Shown one piece after another: positions 38,366 through 48,160 of a stretch of 64,000 nt of DNA. Source of the stretch: Marinihelvus fidelis. GTDB taxonomy: Bacteria > Pseudomonadota > Gammaproteobacteria > Xanthomonadales > SZUA-36. The notes beneath the pieces are model-generated. The model did not search any database. It saw nothing but the letters and a program-made list of their open reading frames with translations, and was not told the DNA's origin. Position 1 is the first letter of the stretch; every line of letters begins with the position of its first letter. The stretch is taken from the NCBI RefSeq assembly GCF_008725655.1, contig NZ_VYXP01000004.1, positions 237,346 through 301,345 on the forward strand, given 5' to 3'. Position numbers and translations under genes: made by a program.

Positions 38366-38974
38366 TTACCCGGCGGCCTGGTCGCCGGTTTCACGATCGT
38401 AGTACGGGTTCTCACCACTCTCATGATCGGTGGCATCGAGAATCGCGGTAATTTCCGGAAAGTGCTTCTTCAGCGTGGTCTCGATACCCTGCTTCAGGGT
38501 CACGCCCACCATTCCGCAGCCCTGGCAGCCGCCGCCAAACCGTAGCACCAGTTCGTTGGCCGGGGTCACGCGCTCCAGGTTCACGTGCCCGCCATGCGCG
38601 GCCAGGCCGGGGTTGACCTCCGCTTCCAGCACCCACTGGACCCGCTCGGCCAACGGCGCGTCCTCGGCAGGGGCGTTGCCCTTGATGCCCGGGGCACGAA
38701 TGTTCAGCTGGCCGCCGGCATCGGCTACCTCGAAATCGATCTCGGCGCCTTCCAGCCACTCGGCGCTGGACGGTTCGACATGCACTTCGAAGCCGTCGAA
38801 ATGCAACTGGCGGTCGTTGTCGTTGTGCCGGTCAGCGGGCCAGAACTGCAGGTCGCAGACGGCACGGGGTGTGCCGGGCGCCAGCACGCTGAGGCGCAGC
38901 GCCAGGCCATCGCCACCCTGCTGGTCAATCAGTTTGAGAAAATAGGCCTGCGCCGCCGGGCTGATGTCGATCAC
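38366..38974 (-). CDS. nfuA: Fe/S biogenesis protein NfuA
   Basis: NfuA carries and delivers 4Fe-4S clusters. The 202-residue protein has the degenerate A-type N-terminal domain (ISPAAQAYFLKLIDQQGGDG) and a C-terminal Nfu domain with the cluster-binding pair Cys150/Cys153 in RFGGGCQGCGMVGV. The start overlaps the stop of the upstream esterase gene (ATGA). It is the last gene of the long minus-strand block. Confidence 0.95.
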   Translation of the reverse strand: MIDISPAAQAYFLKLIDQQGGDGLALRLSVLAPGTPRAVCDLQFWPADRHNDNDRQLHFDGFEVHVEPSSAEWLEGAEIDFEVADAGGQLNIRAPGIKGNAPAEDAPLAERVQWVLEAEVNPGLAAHGGHVNLERVTPANELVLRFGGGCQGCGMVGVTLKQGIETTLKKHFPEITAILDATDHESGENPYYDRETGDQAAG

Positions 38975-40005
38975 TGTCTTCCTTCCAGGGCGCCCGCCAT
39001 TCTCGGCAGGGAGATGTCCAGGCGCCAGTCGATATGCGAATGGGTTCCGTCGAATTCTTCAAAATGGTGACGGATGTCGCGTTTTTCCAGTTCCGCCGAC
39101 AACTGCCGGGTGCCGAACTGGATGTTGTACTGGTCCCGGTGGCCGACGTCGATGTGCAGGCACCGAAGGCCACGCAGCGCGTCGGCATGGTCATCGATCA
39201 TGGTCAGCGGGTCGTGCCGCAGCCAGGCCGCCCAACGCTCGTCATCCAGCGCACAGGTGTGCACATCGAAGGGCAGACGGATGTGTTCGGGGTGGTCGGG
39301 GTCCGGGTCGTAGCTGGCGGCCATGGCCACGATCATCAGCGCGGTGAACTCACGACCGCCCGGCTGCCGCTTGCGCCAGAAGGCCTCCACCAGCGCCAGC
39401 GGGTCGCCACCGTATTCCGCCAGCACCTGCGCGGCGGTGCCGAATTCAGGCAGGAACACCCGGTCGAAGCCGCAGTCCCCCGCGTGTACGGCCGCCGCGC
39501 CCCAGGTGTCTGGGTGGCGCATGGCATGCACGAGCGCGCCGTAGCCGCCGGATGACTTGCCGAACACGCCCCGGCCCGCGGCACCGTCGACGACATTGAA
39601 CTGCTCGCTGACGAACGGCACCAGTTCCTCGATGACGTGTGTCTCGTACCGGCCGACAGCCGGAGAATCCACGTACTGGTTACCGCCCAGCGAGGTGTAC
39701 GCGTCCGGCATGACCACGACGACCGGCGGCAGGCCACCCTCGTGGATCAGCCGGTCGAGGCGCTGCGCCAGGTTTTCACCATGGTTGCGCCAGTTCAGGT
39801 GGCCGGGGCCGGCGTTGGTGAACGCGGCAAGGTCCCAGAGCGCGGCAAAGGGTGCACCCCCGTCTTCGTAGCCCGGCGGCAGGTACACGCACAGTTCCCG
39901 TTCATGCGGGTCGCGCCAGGGATTGTCCTGCAGGACAGATGAAACATGGCGCAAACGCCGCACCTGGCCTTGCGGCCATTCGATGGGAGGACGAACCCGG
40001 GGCAT
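38971..40005 (-). CDS. Putative esterase (Fes/esterase-D type alpha/beta hydrolase)
   Basis: The 344-residue protein has the esterase D/enterochelin-esterase pattern: ERELCVYLPPGYEDGGAPF near the N-terminus, VVVVMPDAYTSLGGNQYVDS, the nucleophile in GVFGKSSGGYGALVHAM (GxSxG form GKSSG) and a late His in FDGTHSHIDWRLDI. There is no signal peptide. I set the start at ATG 40005 (MPRVRPPIEWPQG), 5 bases after galU; a longer form from 40122 would run into galU with arginine/proline-rich sequence. Substrate unknown. Confidence 0.82.
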   Translation of the reverse strand: MPRVRPPIEWPQGQVRRLRHVSSVLQDNPWRDPHERELCVYLPPGYEDGGAPFAALWDLAAFTNAGPGHLNWRNHGENLAQRLDRLIHEGGLPPVVVVMPDAYTSLGGNQYVDSPAVGRYETHVIEELVPFVSEQFNVVDGAAGRGVFGKSSGGYGALVHAMRHPDTWGAAAVHAGDCGFDRVFLPEFGTAAQVLAEYGGDPLALVEAFWRKRQPGGREFTALMIVAMAASYDPDPDHPEHIRLPFDVHTCALDDERWAAWLRHDPLTMIDDHADALRGLRCLHIDVGHRDQYNIQFGTRQLSAELEKRDIRHHFEEFDGTHSHIDWRLDISLPRMAGALEGRQ

Positions 40006-40010
40006 GCCGT

Positions 40011-40901
40011 TCAGCCGTTCAGGTCGAGCCCACGCAGGTGGGCGAGCAGGCCTTCGCGCAGGTCCGGGTTGGCCAGCGCATAGTCGATGTTGGCCTTCAG
40101 CATGCCGGCGCGGTTGCCGCAATCGTAGCGCGTTCCGTTAAGCGTGCCGGCGTACACCGGGTGCTCGCCGAGCATACCGGCGATCGCATCGGTCAACTGA
40201 ATTTCACCACCCGCGCCGGCGCCCAGGTCCTGCAACCGGGAAAAGATCCGGCCGTCGAGAATATAGCGGCCAATCACGCCCAGGTTGGACGGTGCGTCTT
40301 CCGGCGCCGGCTTTTCTACCAGCGAGGTAATGCGCGGCGGCTCGCCGCCGTCCACTTCGGCAATGCCGTAACTGCCGGTCATGGCCGGGTCGACACGTTC
40401 CACGCCGACGACACCGCCACCGGTGCGGGCATGCACGTCCGCCATCTGCTGCAGCGCGCCAGGCCCGTCATTGAGCACCATGTCGTCGGGCAGCAACACC
40501 GAGAAAAAGGCGTTTTCGTCAACGTGCTCGCGGGCGCACAGCACCGCGTGACCCAGCCCCAGCGGTTCAGGCTGGTAGGCCACTTCGACGTTGACCCCCG
40601 CAGGCAGGATGTCGTGCAGTCGCTCGACCAGGGCCTGCTTGCCAGCGGCCTGTAACGAGGCCTCCAGGGTGGGATCCGGGCGGAAGTGTTCGGCCACGGA
40701 CTCCTTGCCATGGCTGATGACGAAGACCAGTGTCTTCGCACCCGCCTCGACGGCCTCGTGTACCGCGTACTGTACCAGTGGCCTGTCGACGACAGGCAGC
40801 AACTCCTTGGGAACGGCCCGGGTTGCCGGTAGAAAACGTGTGCCGAGGCCGGCGACGGGGAAAACTGCGGTGGGAATGCCTGCTCGAGGCGTAGATGTCA
40901 T
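40011..40901 (-). CDS. galU: UTP-glucose-1-phosphate uridylyltransferase
   Basis: GalU makes UDP-glucose for LPS core and other polysaccharides. The 296-residue protein opens AVFPVAGLGTRFLPATRA with PKELLPVVDRPLVQYAV, followed by VLLPDDMVLNDGPGAL and VEKPAPEDAPSNLGVIGRYI. The start overlaps the WbpM-type gene's stop by 4 bases, placing it in a surface-polysaccharide operon. Confidence 0.96.
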   Translation of the reverse strand: MTSTPRAGIPTAVFPVAGLGTRFLPATRAVPKELLPVVDRPLVQYAVHEAVEAGAKTLVFVISHGKESVAEHFRPDPTLEASLQAAGKQALVERLHDILPAGVNVEVAYQPEPLGLGHAVLCAREHVDENAFFSVLLPDDMVLNDGPGALQQMADVHARTGGGVVGVERVDPAMTGSYGIAEVDGGEPPRITSLVEKPAPEDAPSNLGVIGRYILDGRIFSRLQDLGAGAGGEIQLTDAIAGMLGEHPVYAGTLNGTRYDCGNRAGMLKANIDYALANPDLREGLLAHLRGLDLNG

Positions 40902-42820
40902 GCTGTACCCTGTTGTCTGAATGGTATGACCCTTGATGTTTCGTCTACCTGCACATGCCGCGACAGTTCGGGCACGAGCCGGTCGAGGCTGGCCGCCAGG
41001 CGCTCGGTATCGTATTCCCTGACCGCCGCTTCCATGATTTTCAGTTCGCGACTGAGCTCGGCCCAGTCGACCTCGCGCGGATGCGCCAGGTAGATCTTCT
41101 CGTGGGTCGTCATTTCGTTCGGCTCGAGTTCGTGGAACAGTTCCTCGAACAGCTTTTCGCCCGGCCGCAGCCCGGTGTAGACGATCTGGATATCGCGCCC
41201 GGGTTCCTTTCCGGCGAGCCGGATCAACTGCTCGGCCAGGTAGGTGATGCGCACCGGCTCACCCATGTCGAGCACGTAGATTTCGCCGCCTGAGCCCTGC
41301 AGGGACGCCTGCATGATCAACTGGCTGGCCTCGGCGATGGTCATGAAATAGCGGGAAATCTCCGGGTGCGTGACCGTCACCGGCCCGCCCTTGCTGATCT
41401 GCTCCTGGAACAACGGCACCACGCTGCCGTTGGAGTTCAGCACGTTGCCGAAGCGGACCGTGATGTAACGCGTATCAGAACGCGTATTCATGTTCTGGCA
41501 GTACATTTCCGCGACCCGCTTGGTCGCGCCCATGATATTGGCCGGGTTGACCGCCTTGTCGGTGGAAATCAGCACGAAGGAACCGACACCATGGCGTTCT
41601 GCCGCCTCCGACAGCCGCATGGTGCCGATGATGTTGTTGCGGATCGCCTCGCGGATCTGCGTCTGCAGGATTGGCAGGTGCTTGTACGCGGCGGCGTGGA
41701 AAATCACGTCCGGCTTGTAGCGCCCGACCACGCGATCCACCGTGGCCGCGTCACAGATATCGCCCAGGATCGAGGTAAACACCAGGTCCTGGTAATCGCT
41801 GCGCAGCTCCAGGTCGATTCGGTACAGCGAGTACTCGCTGTTGTCGACCACCACCAGCTCAACCGGGTTCAGGCGGGCGATCTGGCGACACAGCTCCGAG
41901 CCGATGGACCCGCCACCGCCGGTCACCAGTACGCGCTTGCCCACCAGGCCCTCGCGCATGGAATTCCAGTCCAGCGACACCGGTTCGCGGCCCAGCAGGT
42001 CGTCAATCGCGACCTTCTTCAGCACGTTGACCTGGGTCGCCTTGCTGCCCAGGTCCTGCAGGGTTGGCAGGGTGCGGAATTCCAGGCCACTGTCCTCGCA
42101 GATCCGAACGATGCGCTGCATCTGCTGGTTACTCGCCGACGGCATGGCGATGATGGCCAGGTCCAGCCGCATCGACCGGCCGCGGCTTTCCAGCTCATCC
42201 AGGCTGCCGAGTACCGGCACGCCATGCACATGGGTGCCGCGCAGTCGCTGGTCGTCATCGAGGAAACCCAGCACATTGAAACCGCCGCGATGCCGAAGCT
42301 CACGTTCCAGCATCGCCCCGGAGCGGCCCGCGCCCAGGATCAGCACCCGCTTGTCATCCCGGGCCGGCTCGCGCCGCGGCCCGTTGGAGTCTTTCCAGAA
42401 GCGGTAACACATGCGCGGCAGGGCCAGCAGCACGAACAGCAGCACGGGGTAACCCAGCATGCCGGCCAGCCAGTCGCGCCCCGCGGGCGCGCTGAACACG
42501 GCCAGTGCACCGAAAATCAGCAGTGTGCCGGCGCCGACGGCGCGGAGAATGTTCCAGAGGTCTTCGAAACTGGCGAAGCGCCACAGGCCCTTGTACAGGC
42601 CGGTCGCCCACAGCACCAGGCCCTGCAGGGCCAGCACCAGGGGCAGTTCGACCCAGGGAATGATGTTCTCGGTAAATGGCAGGCCGGACAGGCGCTCGGC
42701 CAGCCAGCGACTGGCCCACCAGGCCAGCGCGACCATCAGCAGGTCGTGCAGCACGACCGCGCCACGCGGGTGATAGACGGGACCCCACGGTAACGGGTTG
42801 TCAGGCTTGTTCACGTACAC
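40898..42820 (-). CDS. wbpM: WbpM/PglF-type UDP-sugar 4,6-dehydratase, membrane anchored
   Basis: This family converts UDP-GlcNAc to the 4-keto-6-deoxy intermediate used for N-acetylfucosamine or quinovosamine in O-antigen. The 640-residue protein has four N-terminal membrane helices (residues about 22-135), a first Rossmann-like domain (RVLILGAGRSGAMLEREL), then the catalytic SDR domain with VLVTGGGGSIGSELCRQIA, HAAAYKHLPILQ and the modified active site LISTDKAVNPANIMGATK. The family has Met in place of the usual SDR Tyr. Start is GTG 42820 or, with a better GGGGGG site, GTG 42814; both overlap the upstream gene. Confidence 0.93.
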   Translation of the reverse strand: MYVNKPDNPLPWGPVYHPRGAVVLHDLLMVALAWWASRWLAERLSGLPFTENIIPWVELPLVLALQGLVLWATGLYKGLWRFASFEDLWNILRAVGAGTLLIFGALAVFSAPAGRDWLAGMLGYPVLLFVLLALPRMCYRFWKDSNGPRREPARDDKRVLILGAGRSGAMLERELRHRGGFNVLGFLDDDQRLRGTHVHGVPVLGSLDELESRGRSMRLDLAIIAMPSASNQQMQRIVRICEDSGLEFRTLPTLQDLGSKATQVNVLKKVAIDDLLGREPVSLDWNSMREGLVGKRVLVTGGGGSIGSELCRQIARLNPVELVVVDNSEYSLYRIDLELRSDYQDLVFTSILGDICDAATVDRVVGRYKPDVIFHAAAYKHLPILQTQIREAIRNNIIGTMRLSEAAERHGVGSFVLISTDKAVNPANIMGATKRVAEMYCQNMNTRSDTRYITVRFGNVLNSNGSVVPLFQEQISKGGPVTVTHPEISRYFMTIAEASQLIMQASLQGSGGEIYVLDMGEPVRITYLAEQLIRLAGKEPGRDIQIVYTGLRPGEKLFEELFHELEPNEMTTHEKIYLAHPREVDWAELSRELKIMEAAVREYDTERLAASLDRLVPELSRHVQVDETSRVIPFRQQGTA

Positions 42821-43847
42821 CCCCCAGGTGTGCCGTTGAGACGGTCCAGACCGCCACCATCAGCGTGACACAGATACCCACTGTTAGCCACGCCGTTCCA
42901 GGATTTTTGTCCGCCAGTACAATCATGGGCACCACGAAGAACACATTGGCACCCTGGTAAACCCACAACACCCGGCCGTGCGACCATCCATGTCTGATCA
43001 GCCTTTGATACAAGTGATTGCGATGCGCAGTATACCACCGCTCCCCGCGCGCGACGCGCCATAACAGGGTCATGCCCGCGTCGACCATGAAGGTTGCCGG
43101 AACCAGCAACGCCACCGGCGGGGAAATGTCCCCACTGGCCACGCCCAGCAGCAGTAGGGCCCCGATGGCGAGTCCCAGAGGGATGCTGCCGGTATCACCC
43201 AGGAAAATGCGTGCCGGCGGGTGATTCCACGCCAGGAAACCCAGGCAGGCCGCCGCCAGTGCGACCGCCGCCTGCATGAGCCCGGTGTCGCCTGCGACCA
43301 GGAACAAAACGGCGATGACCCCGCCGCAAAACATGCCCTGCCCCCCTGCCATGCCGTCACTTCCATCCATGAAGTTGAACATATTCATCATCCAGACCAG
43401 GTAGAACGTCGCCACGGCCATCAACGACACGGTCAGCGTGGCCCCTGGCCAACCGATTCCTGCCTGGCTGGCCTGGGCCAACAGTACCAGCCCCAAACTG
43501 ACTGCAAACTGAACGGACAGCCGCCAGGTCCAGGCCAGGTCGTGACGGTCGTCGACCCAGCCGATGACGACCAGGGGCAGCATGCACACCAGCACCACCA
43601 CCCACTGGGCCGGCACCGACCACCAGGGGAAAGGCAACAACGCCACCAGCAGCATCGCCGCGTACAGCCCGGCACCGCCACCCGTGGGTGTGTCTGTCGT
43701 ATGGCTGGAACGCTCTCCCGGCCGGTCGAGCATGTTTGAGCGCAGCGCAAGCCGGCGCACCAGGCCAACCAGCAGCAAGGAAAGGAACAGGGTGGTTAGC
43801 GCGAGCGGCCACCAGGCCAGCCCCGGTGACGCGGTCAGGAACGACAT
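42801..43847 (-). CDS. wbpL: WecA/WbpL-type undecaprenyl-phosphate sugar-1-phosphate transferase
   Basis: This enzyme starts O-antigen units by loading HexNAc-phosphate onto undecaprenyl phosphate. The 348-residue polytopic protein has about ten membrane helices and the family's acidic loops: GWVDDRHDL, NMFNFMDGSDGMAGGQG, ARIFLGDTGSIPLG, and the HRNHLYQRL motif near the C-terminus. It lies between lapB (4 bases away) and the wbpM-type gene, which it overlaps. Confidence 0.93.
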   Translation of the reverse strand: MSFLTASPGLAWWPLALTTLFLSLLLVGLVRRLALRSNMLDRPGERSSHTTDTPTGGGAGLYAAMLLVALLPFPWWSVPAQWVVVLVCMLPLVVIGWVDDRHDLAWTWRLSVQFAVSLGLVLLAQASQAGIGWPGATLTVSLMAVATFYLVWMMNMFNFMDGSDGMAGGQGMFCGGVIAVLFLVAGDTGLMQAAVALAAACLGFLAWNHPPARIFLGDTGSIPLGLAIGALLLLGVASGDISPPVALLVPATFMVDAGMTLLWRVARGERWYTAHRNHLYQRLIRHGWSHGRVLWVYQGANVFFVVPMIVLADKNPGTAWLTVGICVTLMVAVWTVSTAHLGGVREQA

Positions 43848-43850
43848 GGC

Positions 43851-45017
43851 TCAGTCGCCCAGGACGCCGTGGATCACCCGCGTGGTGCCCCACTGCTTGC
43901 AGCTGGGGCACTGCCAGTAGTGGGTATGCCCGCTGTAGCCGCAGTGTGCACAGCGATGGGTGGGCTGGCGAGCCAGCAATCGCTGCGCCACCGCCCGTAG
44001 AATTTCGTCGCCGGACTCGATCTCCGGGCCGCCATTCAGCTTCAGTTCGATCAAGCGGTCCAGGCCGCGGACCGAGGGATTGCGCGACAGTTCATCGGCG
44101 AGAAACTGCGCCGCCGCGTCGATGCCGTCGGCTTCCTGGATCATGGCGGCGAGCTTGAGTACCGCGCTGGTGCTGCGATGGCGCTCACACCAGTCGCGCA
44201 GGTGCGGATCGACGCGTTCTTCCTCGCCGGCCGCCTGCGCGCAGGCCAGGTAATCTTCCAGCACCTGGGGAATGAAGTCGCTGTCCATGTCGACAATTTC
44301 TTCATACAGGTCCAGCGCTTCGGAATGATGCGCCTGCAGCCGCGCGATGCGGGCCAGCAGCAGCCGCGCGCGAATGCTCTGCGGGTCATGCCGGCGTGCC
44401 GCCCGCAGTTGTTTCCTGGCGTCTTCGAAGGCCTGCTCCTGGATTGCCTTCTCGGCCAGTTCACAGCAAAAATGCGCCATGTAGGCGCCCATCCGCTCGC
44501 CGGTCAGGGCTTCCAGCTTCTCCGCCATCTCCAGTGACTTGGGCCAGTCCTTCTCCTGCTGGTAGATGTCCAGCAAGTGCCGCAAGGCCGGAGGCGCGTG
44601 GGCGCCGCGCTGGGTGAGCTCGGAAAACAGCCGCTCGGCGCGGTCAAACAGCCCGGCACGCATGTAGTCCTCGCCCAGCTCCAGCAGCGCCTTGGTGCGT
44701 TGGCTCTCGTCCAGGTTGTGCTTGGAGATGATGTTCTGGTGCAGGCGGATGGCACGGTCGACCTCGCCCCGTCGCCGGAACAGGCTGCCGAGCGCAAGGT
44801 GGGTTTCCACCGTATCCTTGTTGACCTCGGCCATTTCGAGAAACACCTGGATGGCCTTGTCAGGCTGTTCGCTGAGCAGGTAATTCAGGCCCTGGAAATA
44901 GCGCCGGCTGAAGACACGGTTGCGCTTGCGCTCACCGCGACGGGACAGTTTGCGGGCGAACCAGCCGCCCAGCAGGGCCGCTGCAATCACGCTCAGTACC
45001 CACAGGGCTTCAATCAT
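43851..45017 (-). CDS. lapB: Lipopolysaccharide assembly protein LapB
   Basis: LapB (YciM) controls LpxC stability and so LPS synthesis. The 388-residue protein has one N-terminal membrane helix (ALWVLSVIAAALLGGWFA), a chain of TPRs (AIQVFLEMAEVNKDTVETHL, LALGSLFRRRGEVDRAIRL and more) and the C-terminal rubredoxin-type metal knuckle with two CxxC pairs (CAHCGYSGHTHYWQCPSC). It overlaps lapA by 8 bases. Confidence 0.96.
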   Translation of the reverse strand: MIEALWVLSVIAAALLGGWFARKLSRRGERKRNRVFSRRYFQGLNYLLSEQPDKAIQVFLEMAEVNKDTVETHLALGSLFRRRGEVDRAIRLHQNIISKHNLDESQRTKALLELGEDYMRAGLFDRAERLFSELTQRGAHAPPALRHLLDIYQQEKDWPKSLEMAEKLEALTGERMGAYMAHFCCELAEKAIQEQAFEDARKQLRAARRHDPQSIRARLLLARIARLQAHHSEALDLYEEIVDMDSDFIPQVLEDYLACAQAAGEEERVDPHLRDWCERHRSTSAVLKLAAMIQEADGIDAAAQFLADELSRNPSVRGLDRLIELKLNGGPEIESGDEILRAVAQRLLARQPTHRCAHCGYSGHTHYWQCPSCKQWGTTRVIHGVLGD

Positions 45018-45303
45018 TGCTTGCTGTTTCCGTCAGCGCCTGGCTGGCCGATGCTTCCGATTCCGCCTGGCGACGTTTTACGGTCCGCAAGTGGGCACGC
45101 AGCGGCAATACGCGCACCAGCCAGGTCATCAGCACACCGATGGCAATGCCCAACGACAATGACGCCAGCAGCACCAGGCCGAGCGGCCAGTTGAGCTGGA
45201 CCCAGAGCAGGTCAAGATGGACCGGGTCGGCATTGAGGGTGCCGATGACCAGGCCCAGCGCGGCCACCAGGGCAGCCGCTACGAGGAAGGCGATGCGGGT
45301 CAT
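45010..45303 (-). CDS. lapA: LapA domain membrane protein
   Basis: The 97-residue protein has two membrane helices (IAFLVAAALVAALGLVIGTL and LGLVLLASLSLGIAIGVLM) with the LapA core NADPVHLDLLWVQLNWPLG between them, and a short charged cytoplasmic tail. LapA is the small partner of LapB. Start ATG 45303 gives the typical length. It follows ihfB by 19 bases. Confidence 0.93.
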   Translation of the reverse strand: MTRIAFLVAAALVAALGLVIGTLNADPVHLDLLWVQLNWPLGLVLLASLSLGIAIGVLMTWLVRVLPLRAHLRTVKRRQAESEASASQALTETASND

Positions 45304-45322
45304 TTCAGCCGCGCCGCCGGTT

Positions 45323-45604
45323 TCAGTCGCCGTTGACCCGTTCGCGCAGGGCCTTTCCGGGCTTGAAATGGGGGACGTACTTGCCCGGCAGCGATACGGC
45401 GTCGCCGGTCTTGGGGTTACGGCCCAGTCGCGGTGCACGGTAATGCAGCGAAAAGCTGCCGAAACCGCGAATCTCGATCCGCTCGCCATCGGCAAGCGAC
45501 AAGCTCATCTGCTCGAGGATCGCCTTCACACCCAGTTCGACGTCGGTGTGGTGGAGATGCTTCTGCTGCTCGGCGAGCCGCTCGATGAGTTCTGATTTTG
45601 TCAT
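45323..45604 (-). CDS. ihfB: Integration host factor subunit beta
   Basis: IHF-beta pairs with IHF-alpha to bend DNA. The 93-residue protein begins [17 protein letters not shown] and has the DNA-binding arm [20 protein letters not shown] followed by RNPKTGDAV. The gene is in its conserved place after rpsA. Confidence 0.97.
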   Translation of the reverse strand: MTKSELIERLAEQQKHLHHTDVELGVKAILEQMSLSLADGERIEIRGFGSFSLHYRAPRLGRNPKTGDAVSLPGKYVPHFKPGKALRERVNGD

Positions 45605-45644
45605 GTTCGTTCTCTGCGAATTCGATACGTTCAGGCAAAGGTGA

Positions 45645-45671
45645 ACCGGGCGGCCGCGAGGGCCGCCCGGT
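45645..45671 (-). terminator. Hairpin between rpsA and ihfB
   Basis: A perfect 11-bp stem, ACCGGGCGGCC with GGCCGCCCGGT around a five-base loop, starts 9 bases after the rpsA stop. The bases that follow on the minus strand (TTCACCTTTGCC) are only moderately T-rich. It could be a partial terminator setting the S1:IHF ratio. Confidence 0.5.
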
Positions 45672-45679
45672 CATACCGA

Positions 45680-47356
45680 TCAACCGTTCTGGTCGAGCTG
45701 CTCTTTCAGCAGTTCACCCAGTGAGGTCGTACCGCCGGAAGCGCTGGTCTGCTGGTACTCTTCCAGAGCCTCAGCCAGTTCGTCGTCTTCCAGTGCCTTG
45801 ATGGACAGGCTCAGGGAACGGCTCTTGCGATCCAGGCTGACAAACTTGGCCTCGATCTCGTCACCGACGTTCAGCACACGGCTGGCGTCCTCGATGCGGT
45901 CTTTGCTGATTTCCGAAACGCGGAGGTAACCCTCAACGGCATCGGCCAGTTCAACCACGGCGCCACGGGCGTCCACTTCCTTGATCGTGCCCTTCACCAC
46001 GCTACCGCGCGGGTTGTTGGCCATGAAAGTGGCGAACGGATCCTGGTCCATCTGCTTGATGCCCAGCGAGATACGCTCACGCTCGGGATCAACGGCCAGG
46101 ACCACGGCTTCGATTTCTTCGCCCTTGTTGAAGTTGCGAACCGCCTCTTCGCCCGGCGTCAGCCAGGAGATGTCGGACAGGTGCACCAGGCCGTCGATAC
46201 CGCCGTCCAGGCCGATAAAGATTCCGAAGTCGGTGATCGACTTGATCGCGCCGGACACGTGGTCGCCCTTGTTGTGGGTGGCCGCGAAGGCATCCCACGG
46301 GTTGGACTGGCACTGCTTCATGCCCAGGGAAATACGACGACGTTCTTCGTCGATCTCCAGCACCATGACTTCCGTTTCGTCGCCGGTCTGAACGACCTTG
46401 GCCGGGTTGACGTTCTTGTTGGTCCAGTCCATTTCGGACACGTGGACCAGGCCTTCAACGCCGTCTTCGATTTCAACGAAGCAACCGTAGTCGGTGATGT
46501 TGGTGACCTTGCCGAACAGGCGGGTACCCACCGGGTAGCGGCGGCCCAGATCCGTCCACGGATCTTCGCCCAGCTGCTTCAGGCCCAGCGAGACACGGTT
46601 GCGCTCGCGGTCGAAACGGAGCACGCGCACTTCCAGCTCGTCGCCGACGTTGACGACTTCGGACGGGTGACGAACACGCTTCCACGCCATGTCGGTAATG
46701 TGCAACAGGCCGTCGATACCGCCCAGGTCCAGGAAGGCGCCGTAATCGGTCAGGTTCTTGACCACGCCCTTCACGACCAGGCCTTCTTCCAGCTTCTCGA
46801 GCAGTTCTTCACGCTCGGCGCTGTACTCGGACTCGACCACCGCGCGGCGTGACACCACGAGGTTGTTACGCTGGCGGTCCAGCTTGATGATCTTGAAGTC
46901 GAGGTCCTTGCCTTCCAGGTACGCGGGATCGCGCACGGGGCGGACGTCCACCAGCGAGCCCGGCAGGAACGCGCGGATATCGTTGATGTCGACGGTAAAA
47001 CCACCTTTCACCTTGCCGGAAATCTTGCCCTGGACGATCTCGTCGTTCTCGTTGGCCTGTTCCAGCTTGTCCCAGACCATGGAACGCTTGGCGTCGTCAC
47101 GGGACATGCGGGTTTCGCCGAAACCGTCTTCGACGGCTTTCAGCGCGACCTGCACATCGTCGCCCAGCTCGACCTCGAGGTCGCCATTGCTGGACTTGAA
47201 CTGGCTGATCGGCACGATGCCTTCGGACTTGAGGCCGGCGTTGACGACGACGACGTCGTCACGGATTTCCACGACCTGGCCGGTGATGATGGAGCCCGGC
47301 GTCAGGTTTTGCATCGCAGGGCTTTCGTTAAGGAGTTGTTCGAAACTTTCAGTCAT
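45680..47356 (-). CDS. rpsA: 30S ribosomal protein S1
   Basis: S1 binds mRNA on the small subunit. The 558-residue protein begins [16 protein letters not shown] and contains six S1 repeats, with clear repeats such as [40 protein letters not shown] and [21 protein letters not shown] chose ATG 47356 over the in-frame GTG 47371 because the family starts MTESF. E. coli S1 is 557 residues. Confidence 0.97.
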   Translation of the reverse strand: MTESFEQLLNESPAMQNLTPGSIITGQVVEIRDDVVVVNAGLKSEGIVPISQFKSSNGDLEVELGDDVQVALKAVEDGFGETRMSRDDAKRSMVWDKLEQANENDEIVQGKISGKVKGGFTVDINDIRAFLPGSLVDVRPVRDPAYLEGKDLDFKIIKLDRQRNNLVVSRRAVVESEYSAEREELLEKLEEGLVVKGVVKNLTDYGAFLDLGGIDGLLHITDMAWKRVRHPSEVVNVGDELEVRVLRFDRERNRVSLGLKQLGEDPWTDLGRRYPVGTRLFGKVTNITDYGCFVEIEDGVEGLVHVSEMDWTNKNVNPAKVVQTGDETEVMVLEIDEERRRISLGMKQCQSNPWDAFAATHNKGDHVSGAIKSITDFGIFIGLDGGIDGLVHLSDISWLTPGEEAVRNFNKGEEIEAVVLAVDPERERISLGIKQMDQDPFATFMANNPRGSVVKGTIKEVDARGAVVELADAVEGYLRVSEISKDRIEDASRVLNVGDEIEAKFVSLDRKSRSLSLSIKALEDDELAEALEEYQQTSASGGTTSLGELLKEQLDQNG

Positions 47357-47467
47357 TGATTGAATACTCACAGGCTGCTGGCCAACGGGCCAGTGCCCAC
47401 CCGGTAATTCGGCATTAATGCCGGTTAATAAATGTCACGCGAACGTGACCCAAATAATCTATATTTT
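47357..47467 (-). promoter_or_regulatory. rpsA leader with palindromes and candidate promoter
   Basis: The 111-base cmk-rpsA spacer is AT-rich at its cmk end. On the minus strand it has TTGGGT-17-TATTAA as a candidate promoter, a hairpin GTCACG-TTCG-CGTGAC (47449-47434) and the perfect palindrome GGCATTAATGCC (47411-47422). A structured leader fits the known translational autoregulation of S1, but the fold is not computed. Confidence 0.4.
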
Positions 47468-48160
47468 TCAGGAAGATGGATATCTTTCTTCAGCCAGTTT
47501 AACGACTGCATGCACCACTTCTTCGATGCTCATCGCGGTCGAATCGATGGTGACTGCGTCGGGCGCCGGTTTTAACGGCGCGACGTCGCGCTGGGTGTCC
47601 CGCCGGTCGCGGGCTTCCAGGTCCCCGAAAAGGCGCGAGAGATTAACACTTTCCCCTTTTTCTTTCAACTGCTTATATCGCCTTTCGGCGCGGGCCTGGA
47701 CATTGGCGGTCAGAAAGATCTTCAGTTTCGCGTCGGGGAAGATGACGGTGCCCATGTCGCGTCCGTCGGCCACCAGGCCCGGCGCCTGCCTGAACGCCCG
47801 CTGCCGCTTCTCCAGTGCATCCCGGACCGCGCCGACGGACGCCACCCGCGATGCCAGGGTACTGACCGCTTCTTCGCGAATCGCGCCGGTAACCTCGCGG
47901 CCCTGCAGGAAAATCCGCAGCGCGCCCTGCTCGAACCGGAACACCGCATCCAGTTCCGCCGCCAGGCGCTCAAGCGCGGCCTCGTCTTCGGCCGCCACGC
48001 CCCCGTCCATCGCTGACAGCGCCACCAGCCGGTAGAGCGCACCGCTGTCGAGCAGGTGCCAGCCCAGGCGCTCCGCCAGTCGCGCGGCGATCGTGCCCTT
48101 GCCGGACCCGACCGGGCCGTCAATGGTGATCACCGGGATGGCGTCCGCCGGATTTTTCAT
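47468..48160 (-). CDS. cmk: Cytidylate kinase
   Basis: Cmk phosphorylates CMP and dCMP. The 230-residue protein has the P-loop [19 protein letters not shown] near the start, [16 protein letters not shown], and the nucleotide-site [20 protein letters not shown]. Start ATG 48160 overlaps the aroA stop (ATGA). Confidence 0.96.
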   Translation of the reverse strand: MKNPADAIPVITIDGPVGSGKGTIAARLAERLGWHLLDSGALYRLVALSAMDGGVAAEDEAALERLAAELDAVFRFEQGALRIFLQGREVTGAIREEAVSTLASRVASVGAVRDALEKRQRAFRQAPGLVADGRDMGTVIFPDAKLKIFLTANVQARAERRYKQLKEKGESVNLSRLFGDLEARDRRDTQRDVAPLKPAPDAVTIDSTAMSIEEVVHAVVKLAEERYPSS

